Assembly (NCBI RefSeq): GCF_009758175.1
Contig: NZ_WRPM01000046.1
Span: 1-64,000, forward strand
Length of the DNA stretch: 64,000 bases
Reading direction: 5' to 3'
Source: Nesterenkonia alkaliphila
GTDB taxonomy: Bacteria > Actinomycetota > Actinomycetes > Actinomycetales > Micrococcaceae
This document shows, one piece after another, positions 36,024 through 44,592 of this stretch (position 1 is its first letter; each line of letters starts with the position of its first letter). Position numbers and translations under genes: made by a program. Below the pieces are notes generated by a model. It ran no database searches and was not told the origin of the DNA. It saw only the letters and a list, made by a program, of their open reading frames with translations.

Positions 36024-36039
36024 TGTGAGGACAGACACA
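36024..36039. promoter_or_regulatory. Crp/GlxR-like site before acs
   Basis: TGTGAGGACAGACACA differs from TGTGA-N6-TCACA at one base. It lies 27 bp before the acs start codon, too close for classical activation, so repression is more likely if it works at all. Confidence 0.35.
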
Positions 36040-36066
36040 GCTGTGAAGCCCAAGGAGGTACATTTC

Positions 36067-38055
36067 ATGACCACCACACCCGACGAGAGCGTCCAGACCT
36101 TCCCACCGAGTGCGGACTTCGCTGCTGGTGCTGTTGCCACCGCAGAGAGGTACGACGCCGCCCGGGCCGACCGTCTCGGGTACTGGGCGGACCAGGCCCG
36201 CAGCACCCTGAGCTGGGACAAAGACTTCGGCGAGGTGCTCGACTGGTCCGAGGCTCCCTTCGCCAAATGGTTCGTGGGCGGGGAGCTCAATGCGGCCTAT
36301 AACTGCGTGGACCGTCATGTGGAGGCCGGCAACGGTGAGCGAGTAGCACTGTACTTCGAGGGTGAGCCCGGCGACACCCGTGAGATCACCTATGCAGAAC
36401 TGAAAGCGGAGGTGGCCAGGGCCGCCAACGCCTTCGAGTCCCTGGGTGTGGCCAAGGGCGACCGGGTGGCCATCTACATGCCGATGATCCCGGAGACTGT
36501 GGTCACCATGCTGGCCTGCGCCCGGATCGGCGCGATCCACTCGGTGGTCTTCGGCGGGTTCAGCTCGGATGCGCTGCGCTCCCGGGTCGATGACGCCGAG
36601 GCCAAGCTGGTGGTCACCGCAGACGGCTCCTACCGCCGCGGCAAGCCTTCCGCGCTGAAGCCCAATGTGGACACCGCCCTGGCCCGGCCCGGGCACACCG
36701 TGGAGCATGTGGTGGTGGTCCAGCGCAACGGGGAGGCCGTGGACTTCGAGGAAGGCCGCGACATCTGGTGGCATGACCTGGTACCAGGCCAGTCCGCCGA
36801 GCACAGCTATGTGCCGCATGACTCCGAGCACCCGCTGTTCATCCTTTACACCTCCGGCACCACCGGTAAGCCCAAGGGCATCCTGCACACCACCGGCGGC
36901 TACCTGACCCAGACCGCGGTCACCCACCGGGACAGCTTTGACCTCAAGCCCGAGCAGGATGTCTATTGGTGCTCCGCCGATGTCGGCTGGGTCACCGGGC
37001 ACAGCTACATCGTCTACGGACCGATGGCCAATGGCGCCACCCAGGTGATCTACGAAGGCACCCCGGACACCCCGCATAAGGGCCGGCTCTGGGAGATCGT
37101 GCAGAAGTACAAGGTCACCCAGTTCTACACTGCGCCGACCCTGATCCGCACCTGCATGAAGTGGGGCCGGGAGATCCCTGACCAGTACGACCTCTCCTCG
37201 CTGCGTGTGCTGGGCACTGTGGGTGAGGCGATCAACCCGGAGGCCTGGTTGTGGTTCCGTGAGGTGATCGGCGCCAATAACGGTCCCGGCAACCCGCCCA
37301 AGGAGCAGCCGGCCCCGGTCGTGGACACCTGGTGGCAGACCGAGACCGGCGCTCATATGATCGCTCCGCTGCCCGGGGTCACGCACACCAAGCCGGGTTC
37401 GGCCCAAACCCCGGTGCCCGGTGTGGAGGTCGCCGTGGTGAATGAGGAGGGCAAGCCGCTGGGCAAGAGCGAGGCCGGTCTGCTGGTGATCAAAGAGCCC
37501 TGGCCCGCCATGCTGCGTGGGATCTACAAGAACCCGGAGCGGTACAAGGAGACCTACTGGTCACGGTTCGGCGATCTGTACTTCGCCGGCGACGGCGCCC
37601 GTTACGACGCTGACGGGGATATCTGGCTGATGGGCCGGGTGGACGATGTCATGAACGTCTCCGGGCACCGGCTCTCCACCACGGAGATCGAATCAGCACT
37701 GGTGGCCCATGAGGCCGTGGCCGAGGCCGCGGTGGTCGGTGCCAAGGACGCCACCACCGGCGAGGCTGTGGTCGCCTTTGTGATCCTCACCGGCGCAGCC
37801 GCCGAGGCCACCTCGGACAAGGAGGCCCTCGAGCAGGAGCTGCGTGGGCATGTGGGCAAGGAGATCGGGCCGATCGCCAAGCCGCGCAATGTGCTGGTGG
37901 TGCCGGAGCTGCCCAAGACCCGCTCCGGCAAGATCATGCGCAGGCTGCTGAAGAATGTGGCCAACGGCGATGAGGTGGGCGACGCCTCCACCCTGGCCGA
38001 TCCCTCCATCATGGAGCAGATCGCCGAGGATATGCGCGCCAAGCACGGAAGCTGA
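36067..38055 (+). CDS. acs: Acetyl-CoA synthetase
   Basis: 662 aa, usual length. AMP-binding motif [13 protein letters not shown], core motifs [16 protein letters not shown] and [18 protein letters not shown], and the C-terminal [11 protein letters not shown] whose Lys is the known acetylation site. It activates acetate to acetyl-CoA through acetyl-AMP. The ATG at 36067 has a strong AAGGAGG. A one-mismatch Crp-type site lies upstream. Confidence 0.96.
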   Translation: MTTTPDESVQTFPPSADFAAGAVATAERYDAARADRLGYWADQARSTLSWDKDFGEVLDWSEAPFAKWFVGGELNAAYNCVDRHVEAGNGERVALYFEGEPGDTREITYAELKAEVARAANAFESLGVAKGDRVAIYMPMIPETVVTMLACARIGAIHSVVFGGFSSDALRSRVDDAEAKLVVTADGSYRRGKPSALKPNVDTALARPGHTVEHVVVVQRNGEAVDFEEGRDIWWHDLVPGQSAEHSYVPHDSEHPLFILYTSGTTGKPKGILHTTGGYLTQTAVTHRDSFDLKPEQDVYWCSADVGWVTGHSYIVYGPMANGATQVIYEGTPDTPHKGRLWEIVQKYKVTQFYTAPTLIRTCMKWGREIPDQYDLSSLRVLGTVGEAINPEAWLWFREVIGANNGPGNPPKEQPAPVVDTWWQTETGAHMIAPLPGVTHTKPGSAQTPVPGVEVAVVNEEGKPLGKSEAGLLVIKEPWPAMLRGIYKNPERYKETYWSRFGDLYFAGDGARYDADGDIWLMGRVDDVMNVSGHRLSTTEIESALVAHEAVAEAAVVGAKDATTGEAVVAFVILTGAAAEATSDKEALEQELRGHVGKEIGPIAKPRNVLVVPELPKTRSGKIMRRLLKNVANGDEVGDASTLADPSIMEQIAEDMRAKHGS

Positions 38056-38114
38056 AGCGGTGGAAAGGCGGCGGGTGCCCCTCCGCCCCGCCGCCTTCCA
38101 AGTAGTCTGTTCCT

Positions 38115-38561
38115 ATGACTGGGCGACTGCTGATCGTGCATGGGCCGAATCTCAACCTGCTGGGGACCCGCGAGCCGGAGATTTACGGTTCGGACACCCT
38201 TGAGGACGTCAACGAGCTGTGCCGAAAGACCGCCTCTGAGCGCGGGTTGGAAGTACAGACTGTGCAGTCGAATCACGAGGGTGAGCTGGTCGATGCGATC
38301 CAAGCTGCCCGCGGTAATGCCGATGGCATCGTGATCAATCCCGCGGCCTACACCCACACCTCAGTGGCGATCGCCGATGCGCTGGCTGCGGTGGGGCTGC
38401 CGATAGTGGAGGTGCACCTGTCCAATGTGCACGCCCGGGAGCCGTTCCGGAAGCACTCCTATGTCTCTGCGCTGGCCAGTGCGGTGATCGCCGGTGCCGG
38501 CATCACCGGCTACCGGTTCGCCGTGGAGCACCTGGCCGAGCTCATCAACAGCCGCAGGTGA
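38115..38561 (+). CDS. aroQ: 3-dehydroquinate dehydratase, type II
   Basis: 148 aa. [16 protein letters not shown] with the catalytic Tyr, [16 protein letters not shown] with the catalytic His, and [17 protein letters not shown]. It makes 3-dehydroshikimate in the shikimate route. It is isolated from other aro genes here. Confidence 0.95.
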   Translation: MTGRLLIVHGPNLNLLGTREPEIYGSDTLEDVNELCRKTASERGLEVQTVQSNHEGELVDAIQAARGNADGIVINPAAYTHTSVAIADALAAVGLPIVEVHLSNVHAREPFRKHSYVSALASAVIAGAGITGYRFAVEHLAELINSRR

Positions 38562-38586
38562 AACCGTTGAACTGAGAGGGAGCCAA

Positions 38587-39330
38587 ATGAGAATCACAGT
38601 TGTCGGCGGCACAGGAACTGCCGGAAGAGCTGTCACCAGGGCGGGGCAGGCGCGCGGCCATCACGTCAATCCGATCTCACGCAGTACCGGTGCTGACGTT
38701 CTCACCGGTCAGGGACTGCAGGAGGCGTTCACCGGGGCCGACGTGGTGGTTGATACCAGCAGCATCCCCACCCTCTCCGGTCCCACCTCAGTGAAGTTCT
38801 TCACCGCCGCCTCCCAGAATGTCCTCGCTGCGGCCCGGCAGGCAGGAGTCGAACATGTGGTGCGCCTTTCCATCATCGGAGTTGACCGTAATCCGCACGG
38901 GTTCTACGCCGGTCAGCTGGCGATGGAGAAAATCTACGACGACGCCCCAGTTCCCACCACTGTGCTCCGTGCAGCACAGTTCCATGAGTTTGCCGCCCAG
39001 ACGCTGATGCGCTCGTCCTTCGGCCCGCTGGGGTTGGCTCCCAGAGCGCGGGTGCAGCCTGTCTCCGGGCAGGAGGTTGGCCAACGAGTAGTAGAGATCG
39101 CTGAGGGAGCAGCCCAAGGCCAGGCCGCTGATCTGGCCGGACCGCGCGAAGAGGACCTCGCGGAGATGATCCGCCGCTATGCGCAACGTGCCGGGCTTCG
39201 GCGGCTCATTGTGCCCGTGCGCCTGCCCACCGCCATGATGCGCGGGATGGCCGCGGGGCTGCAGCTGCCCGATGCGCAGGCTCAGCTGGGCTCCCAAACC
39301 TTCGCAGAGTGGCTGGAGCATCACGCGTAG
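38587..39330 (+). CDS. NAD(P)H-binding SDR-family protein
   Basis: 247 aa. It starts MRITVVGGTGTAGRAVTRAG, an atypical-SDR Rossmann motif, continues with VVVDTSSIPTLSGP and VEHVVRLSIIGVDRN, and lacks the YXXXK pair of classical SDRs, like NmrA-type proteins. The start is the ATG at 38587 after GAGGGAG; a longer open frame overlaps aroQ. Function unknown; a sugar-nucleotide or redox-sensing role is possible. Confidence 0.82.
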   Translation: MRITVVGGTGTAGRAVTRAGQARGHHVNPISRSTGADVLTGQGLQEAFTGADVVVDTSSIPTLSGPTSVKFFTAASQNVLAAARQAGVEHVVRLSIIGVDRNPHGFYAGQLAMEKIYDDAPVPTTVLRAAQFHEFAAQTLMRSSFGPLGLAPRARVQPVSGQEVGQRVVEIAEGAAQGQAADLAGPREEDLAEMIRRYAQRAGLRRLIVPVRLPTAMMRGMAAGLQLPDAQAQLGSQTFAEWLEHHA

Positions 39331-39387
39331 TCCCCCGTGAGCCACGGTGGAGAGTCGCCCCGCGGGCGCTCGGCCGAGGACAAGGGC

Positions 39388-40560
39388 TCAGCGCTGCACG
39401 CACTGGCCGGTAGAGACGGTCTCGGTGAAGGACTCGGGGGCGGTGAGCACCTGCCCGGCCGCCTCGGCCGTCACAGCGAAGCCCACCGAGTTGCCCTCCA
39501 TGGCGCGGGCGAACACGATGCCGGAGACCCGTCCTTGCTGATCCACCAGCGGGCCGCCAGAGTTGCCCTGCCGCACATCGGCGTTGAGCTGGTAGATCTC
39601 CAGCTCTGAGGGGGAGCTGCCGTAGATGTTGTTGACCTGGGAGACATCGCGGGCCTGGACCACCGCGGAACCCACTGAGAAGGGTCCGCCTGAGGGGTAG
39701 CCCATCACAAAACCAGCCTCCCCCGGTTCCATCGGACCTCCCACCGGGGCTGCCACGGCCTGGATGTCATCCACGGCCAGCAGCGCCAGGTCGCTTGAGG
39801 TGTTGAAGTAGACCACCCGGGCAGTGCCGATCTGCCCGTCCGGCAGCTCCACCGAGGGCTCGGCAACTCCGGCCACCACATGCGCGTTGGTCGCCACACG
39901 GTGGGGGCCCACCGCCACGCCCGAGCCGGCCTGGGACTGGCCGCACTGCTGAGCCACGCCGGTGATGCGGGCCACCGACTGCTGTACCGTGGCCGCAGCC
40001 TCCGTCAGCTCACTGGCCTGTGGGGCCTCCGGCTCTTCCGGAACCAGAAGCTGGGCGAGCTCGGGGATATCGGAGGCCAGCACTGTGGAGCGGACATCGG
40101 CGAACATCGCCTCGACCCGCTCGGGCATCAGAGTGTCGATGCCCTGCAGCACTGCCGACTGCTTCATGTGCTGGTTGACCTGCGGGAAGCCCATGGCCTG
40201 CACGGAGAAGCTCAGGGCTGCGATCACAATGAAAGCCACCACCAGATTGACGGCAGCCCCGATCAGTGCCGAGACCGTCTTCAGCGCCGGTGAGCGGAAC
40301 AGCCGCTGCACCTCAGCACCGGCAGCGGAGCCTAGGGCGTGCCCTGCCACCACCAGCACGATGGCTGCGCCGATCACCGCCACCACCCGCCACAGCGGGT
40401 CCGGCACCCAGGAGGCGACAGTGGGAATCGCGAAGAACGCTGCCGTTGCTCCCACCAGGAATCCGGCAGCTCCGCCCACTGTGGCCCAGACGCCGCGGGC
40501 GAATCCGGCCGCTACAAAGCCAATCACCACCAGCACCAGGACCACATCCAGTAAAGTCAC
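39388..40560 (-). CDS. MarP-type membrane serine protease
   Basis: 390 aa. Four N-terminal membrane helices of CvpA type (residues about 1-125), then a trypsin-like domain with His in ATNAHVVAG, Asp in SSDLALLAV and Ser in RQGNSGGPL. In mycobacteria the homologue MarP protects against acid stress and processes wall hydrolases. A lone Cys near the domain start (QQCGQ) and one near the end (TGQCVQR) could form the redox disulfide known in that family. Confidence 0.9.
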   Translation of the reverse strand: MTLLDVVLVLVVIGFVAAGFARGVWATVGGAAGFLVGATAAFFAIPTVASWVPDPLWRVVAVIGAAIVLVVAGHALGSAAGAEVQRLFRSPALKTVSALIGAAVNLVVAFIVIAALSFSVQAMGFPQVNQHMKQSAVLQGIDTLMPERVEAMFADVRSTVLASDIPELAQLLVPEEPEAPQASELTEAAATVQQSVARITGVAQQCGQSQAGSGVAVGPHRVATNAHVVAGVAEPSVELPDGQIGTARVVYFNTSSDLALLAVDDIQAVAAPVGGPMEPGEAGFVMGYPSGGPFSVGSAVVQARDVSQVNNIYGSSPSELEIYQLNADVRQGNSGGPLVDQQGRVSGIVFARAMEGNSVGFAVTAEAAGQVLTAPESFTETVSTGQCVQR

Positions 40561-40646
40561 GAGACCATACGTTAGCCTGACAGCGCTACAACCTGGTAAC
40601 TTCTATGCCATAATGATCAACTTCACACCCCAGGAATGGAACGGTT

Positions 40647-41324
40647 ATGGATCTTGAAGTGCTGCGCCGCGCTCCTCTGTTCGCCACGCTCGACGACGAA
40701 GTCTTCGCGGCACTGACCAATGAGCTCACCGAGGTGGAGCTCTCCCGCGGCGCCTCAGTCTTCCACGAGGGAGACCAGGGCGATCAGCTCTACTTCATCG
40801 TCTCCGGCAAGATCAAGCTGGGCCGCTCCACCCAAGACGGCCGCGAGAACCTGCTGGCCGTGCTCGGCCCGGGTGAGATCTTCGGCGAGATGGCACTGTT
40901 CAACCCGGCCCCGCGCACCGCCACGGCCACCGCAGTCTCCGAGACCCGGCTGGCCGGGCTGAAGCATGACAGCCTCAAGGAGATCATCAACTCCAACCCG
41001 GAGATCTCAGTGCAGCTGCTGCAGGCCCTGGCCAAGCGCCTGACCCGCACCAATGAGTCCCTGGCCGACCTGGTGTTCTCCGATGTGCCTGGCCGTGTGG
41101 CCAAGGCCCTGCTGGACCTGGCCGACCGCTTCGGCCGGCCCGCACCGGACGGCATCCTGGTGGCCCACGAGCTCACCCAGGAGGAGCTGGCCCAGCTGGT
41201 GGGCGCCTCCCGCGAAACGGTCAACAAGGCTCTGGCGGAGTTTGTTCAGCGCGGCTGGCTGCGGCTTGAAGCACGCGCCGTGGTCATCCTGGATATCCAG
41301 CGCATCAAACAGCGCTCCCGCTAG
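40647..41324 (+). CDS. crp: Crp/Fnr-family cAMP-type regulator (Crp/GlxR)
   Basis: 225 aa. The cyclic-nucleotide domain has the phosphate-binding cassette FGEMALFNPAPRTATATA with Arg; the C-terminal winged helix is LTQEELAQLVGASRETVNKAL. Position beside marP and nth matches mycobacterial crp. It should bind TGTGA-N6-TCACA, which occurs perfectly at 8285 and 57632 in this window. Confidence 0.93.
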   Translation: MDLEVLRRAPLFATLDDEVFAALTNELTEVELSRGASVFHEGDQGDQLYFIVSGKIKLGRSTQDGRENLLAVLGPGEIFGEMALFNPAPRTATATAVSETRLAGLKHDSLKEIINSNPEISVQLLQALAKRLTRTNESLADLVFSDVPGRVAKALLDLADRFGRPAPDGILVAHELTQEELAQLVGASRETVNKALAEFVQRGWLRLEARAVVILDIQRIKQRSR

Positions 41325-41353
41325 CACCCGCCCCTACGGGCACTGCTAAGTGC

Positions 41354-42580
41354 TCACGCTTTGGCCCAGGTGGCGTTGGCGTACTTCTGCTTGTACCGGA
41401 TCCCCCGGACTGCCACCCAGGCCCGTCGCTTGGGGTGGAACCGGTCAGCGCGGGCGATCATCGGGGTGTGCAGCTTCTTCTCCCGGTAGAGCCGGTCCAC
41501 CTCTGCGAGCACTGCGGGGTCATCCACATAGGCTTTGAGAATGGACCGGGGCACCACTGTGTAGAGGATCTCAGAATCCACGTAGACGCACTCCCTTGAG
41601 GGGTTGCCGCGGATCACATCCTCCACCAGGTAGCCGGCCAGGTTGTGCCCCTGCGCGGTGGCATGGGAGCTGGAGCGACCCTGACGGGTGTTGACCTCCA
41701 GGATCTTGAACTCCCCGTCGCGTTCGTCATACTTCAGGTCCACATTGGCCAGCCCCGTATAGCCGATCCCCTCCAGGAACTCCTTCAGCTGGGTCATGAC
41801 CTCCCGATTGAACTGGGAGCGCACAGCAGCGAAGTTCCCAATCGCTGTGGGCTCATGCTCCTGCAGCACCACCTGGGCCAGATTCACGAACTCGGCCCGA
41901 CCGTCCGTGTGCAGATAGAGATCCGATTCGTAGACGTAGGTGTCACCACCGGGGATGAAGTCCTGGATGATCAGGGAGCTGCGGTACCCGGAGCCTTCAA
42001 TACGGGCGACGACGCCGCGCAGCTCCTCTGCCGAACCCACCCGGTAGATCTTCTCCTGGCCCTGAAACTTGTTCCGGTTGTACTGGACCGGGTCGCTGGG
42101 CTTGACGATCACCGGGTAGCGGCTGATCTTATCAGTCTCCAGCGGTTCACCGGCCTGGTGGATATGAGTCTCCGGGATGGTCAGCCCGTGCTGCTCTGCG
42201 AAGGGGTAGAACAGCTCCTTGAGCTGGAGCTGCTCCAGCAGCTCCGCGCTGGGATAGTTGAACCGGTAGTGCTCTCGCAGCTGGTCAGCGTGTTCGATGA
42301 TCAGCCGCACGTACTGGTCGTTGGTGCCCACCAGCAGGAGGGGGGCGGCGTCGTGGTTGTGTGCGAACTCCAGCAGGGCGGGCAGGAAGGCCTCGGCGGT
42401 GTCCAGATCCTCCACCAGGGTGATCGAATCGATGATGTTGGAGTAGCTGACGTAGCCCAGGGCCATCTTGCCGATCACATGCGGCTTGATCCCGTAACCC
42501 TCATGGAAGGCGGTGGCCATATGGTAGGCGTTCAGATCGGTGCCGATGAGCACCGGGGTGAAGCCATGTTCAGCGGACAT
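41354..42580 (-). CDS. ATP-grasp carboxylate-amine ligase, D-aspartate ligase-like (copy 2)
   Basis: 408 aa. ATP-grasp features include YPVIVKPSDPVQYN, SLIIQDFIPGGDTYVYES, the metal site EFKILEVNTRQGRSSSHA and a basic C-terminus. It is homologous along its length to the ligase at 43250-44485 (for example GYTGLANVDLKYDERDG against GYTGVANVDMKWDERDG). Relatives include the D-aspartate ligase of Enterococcus that adds the cross-bridge residue to peptidoglycan. A cell-wall role is plausible with a PBP gene close by. The ATG at 42580 overlaps the RidA stop. Confidence 0.8.
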   Translation of the reverse strand: MSAEHGFTPVLIGTDLNAYHMATAFHEGYGIKPHVIGKMALGYVSYSNIIDSITLVEDLDTAEAFLPALLEFAHNHDAAPLLLVGTNDQYVRLIIEHADQLREHYRFNYPSAELLEQLQLKELFYPFAEQHGLTIPETHIHQAGEPLETDKISRYPVIVKPSDPVQYNRNKFQGQEKIYRVGSAEELRGVVARIEGSGYRSSLIIQDFIPGGDTYVYESDLYLHTDGRAEFVNLAQVVLQEHEPTAIGNFAAVRSQFNREVMTQLKEFLEGIGYTGLANVDLKYDERDGEFKILEVNTRQGRSSSHATAQGHNLAGYLVEDVIRGNPSRECVYVDSEILYTVVPRSILKAYVDDPAVLAEVDRLYREKKLHTPMIARADRFHPKRRAWVAVRGIRYKQKYANATWAKA

Positions 42581-43028
42581 GGGCAATGAGGTCCACTTCG
42601 ACCGGGGTGTCCAGGGGCAGCACCGGTACGCCCACTGCGCTGCGGGCGTGGGTTCCGGTATCACCGAATGCCTCCCCGAGCAGCTCGGAGGCGCCGTTGA
42701 TGACCTGGGGCTGTCCGGTGAAGTCCGGGGCGCTGGCTACGAATCCGCCGACCTTGGCGATCCGGGTGATGCTGTCCAGGTCCACCACGGACTTCAGAGC
42801 TGCCAACAAGTTGAGCCCGCACTGCTTGGCCAGCTCATAGGCCTGCTCGGCGGTCACCTCCGCGCCGACCTTGCCCTTCACCGGCAGTTCCCCGTTGATC
42901 AGGGGCAGCTGACCGGAGACGTAGACGACATTGTCCACCACGACCGCGGGCTGGTAGGCGGCCACCGGGGGCACCACGGTGGGCACCGTGAGCCCCAGGG
43001 CGGCCAGGCGGTCCTCGACTCTAGACAT
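42570..43028 (-). CDS. RidA/YjgF-family protein
   Basis: 152 aa. YVSGQLPLINGELPVKG, AKQCGLNLLAALKSVVDLD, and the C-terminal HARSAVGVPVLPLDTPVEVDLIA with the substrate Arg. RidA proteins hydrolyse reactive enamines or imines from PLP enzymes. The same gene follows the crp region in mycobacteria. It overlaps the downstream ATP-grasp gene by 11 bp. Confidence 0.92.
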   Translation of the reverse strand: MSRVEDRLAALGLTVPTVVPPVAAYQPAVVVDNVVYVSGQLPLINGELPVKGKVGAEVTAEQAYELAKQCGLNLLAALKSVVDLDSITRIAKVGGFVASAPDFTGQPQVINGASELLGEAFGDTGTHARSAVGVPVLPLDTPVEVDLIAHVR

Positions 43029-43042
43029 GGTCCTGCCCGCCC

Positions 43043-43207
43043 CTACTGCTTGGGACGTTTCAGATAGGCCACCGGGGCGTTGCCGTCAGGCCCGGGGAGC
43101 ACTGTGACCAGCTCCCAGCCGTCCTCGCCCCACTGGTCGAGGATGCCCTTGGTGTTGTGGATGATGAGCGGAATAGTGGCGTATTCCCACTGTGTCAGTT
43201 CAGCCAT
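43043..43207 (-). CDS. DUF4177-like small protein
   Basis: 54 aa, MAELTQWEYATIPLIIHNTK to APVAYLKRPKQ. The WEY start and DGWELVTVLPG are the DUF4177 hallmark. It sits 14 bp before ridA on the same strand, as in mycobacteria. A structural, non-enzymatic role is usual; function unknown. Confidence 0.88.
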   Translation of the reverse strand: MAELTQWEYATIPLIIHNTKGILDQWGEDGWELVTVLPGPDGNAPVAYLKRPKQ

Positions 43208-43249
43208 ACCCCAAGGCTAACGCACCGCGGGGGCAAGCTGCGCAGCGGC

Positions 43250-44485
43250 TCAGCTGACCCAGGTTCCTTCGGCGTAGCGCTTGCCCTGCCGGATATGCCG
43301 GCCGAGCATGTAGGCCGCACGCTTGACAGAGCGGTCCCTGCGGTAGATGAGCGGGTTGGTGTCTTTGCCCTCGGCCAGCAGCCGGTCCACCTCGGCCTTG
43401 ACCTCGGGGTCAGTGACGTATCTGTTGAGGATGTACTTAGGCACCACGCGGAAGAGGATGTCGCCGCGGGCAAGCGTCAGGCCCTTGCGGATCCCGTGCA
43501 CCACATCATCCACCAGGTATTTCATGAGTGGGTGGCCCAGCAGGGCGGTGTAGTAGCTTGAGCGGCCGGGCCGGCAGTTGATCTCCATGACCTTGTAGAC
43601 GCCGTCGCGCTCGTCCCACTTCATATCCACATTGGCGACTCCGGTATAGCCGATGGCTTCCAAGAAGTTCTTGAACTTCAGCATCAGCTCCTCGTCATAT
43701 CTGGAGATGATGGCGGTGTAGGACCCCACCGCATTGGCCTGGTGCTCCTGCAGCGCCACCTGGCCGAGAGTGACAAGCTCACACTTGGCCTCGCTGTTCA
43801 GGTACAGCACGGCGTCCCAAATCTTGGTGTCATCCCCTGGAACGAACTCCTGGATAATCAGTGCATCCCGGTACGGGGAGTCCTCCACAACGGCCACCAG
43901 GTCTTTGACCTCCTGGAGCGTCTCCAACCGGTAGACCTTCTCCTGGCCTGCGATCTTGTCCTGGTTCAGCCACCACTGATTGGGATTGGCGGGTTTGACG
44001 ATCACTGGGAACCGGTCGATCTCGAGCTCAAAGGGCTCGCCGATCTGATGGATCTGGGTGGAGGGGATATCGATGCCATGCTGTGCCGCAAGCTCATAGA
44101 AGGCCCGCTTGTCCATGATCTGGGAGCGCAGCGCCTCATCGGGGTTATTGAACACATAGTGATCCTTGAGCGTCTCAGCGTGCCGTGCCACCAGTTCCAC
44201 GTACATATCGTTGCTGGGCACCAGCACCAGGGGTACCCCGTGCTCAGCTGTGAGCTGCTCGGCCTTTGCCGAGAGCAGCCGCAGGAAGGCTTCGTCATCG
44301 TTGATGTCTTCGTGCAGTTCCAGATCGATGATGCTGCTGCCCCATACAAAGATGGTCTTGTGCTTGCCCAGCATCACTGACTTCACACCATAGGTTTCGT
44401 GGAAGCTGCGGGCTGCGTTGTAGCCGTGTATATGGGTACCGAGGATCACCGGCAGGAACCCTGCCTTGCGGGGAGATGTGCTCAT
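43250..44485 (-). CDS. ATP-grasp carboxylate-amine ligase, D-aspartate ligase-like (copy 1)
   Basis: 411 aa. FPVIVKPANPNQWWLNQ, ALIIQEFVPGDDTKIWDA and the magnesium site VYKVMEINCRPGRSSYY. Paralogue of the gene at 41354. The N-terminal domain begins FLPVILGTHIHGYNAARSFHETYG against TPVLIGTDLNAYHMATAFHEGYG in its twin. Two copies would suit two sequential additions to a peptide bridge or two different amino acids (inference). It is transcribed toward DUF4177, ridA and the twin. Confidence 0.8.
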   Translation of the reverse strand: MSTSPRKAGFLPVILGTHIHGYNAARSFHETYGVKSVMLGKHKTIFVWGSSIIDLELHEDINDDEAFLRLLSAKAEQLTAEHGVPLVLVPSNDMYVELVARHAETLKDHYVFNNPDEALRSQIMDKRAFYELAAQHGIDIPSTQIHQIGEPFELEIDRFPVIVKPANPNQWWLNQDKIAGQEKVYRLETLQEVKDLVAVVEDSPYRDALIIQEFVPGDDTKIWDAVLYLNSEAKCELVTLGQVALQEHQANAVGSYTAIISRYDEELMLKFKNFLEAIGYTGVANVDMKWDERDGVYKVMEINCRPGRSSYYTALLGHPLMKYLVDDVVHGIRKGLTLARGDILFRVVPKYILNRYVTDPEVKAEVDRLLAEGKDTNPLIYRRDRSVKRAAYMLGRHIRQGKRYAEGTWVS

Positions 44486-44592
44486 CCTTTGAGCGTAGCG
44501 CAGCAGAGCATCGCTGAGGCGGCAGGCTCACCTAAACTGCGCCTTGAGAGCTGGCCGCCCGAGGTTTGACCGAGCCCGATATCATAGTGCGG

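Noticed and set aside
35992-37407. 471-codon open frame opposite acs
   Set aside because: Antisense shadow of a certain acetyl-CoA synthetase gene.
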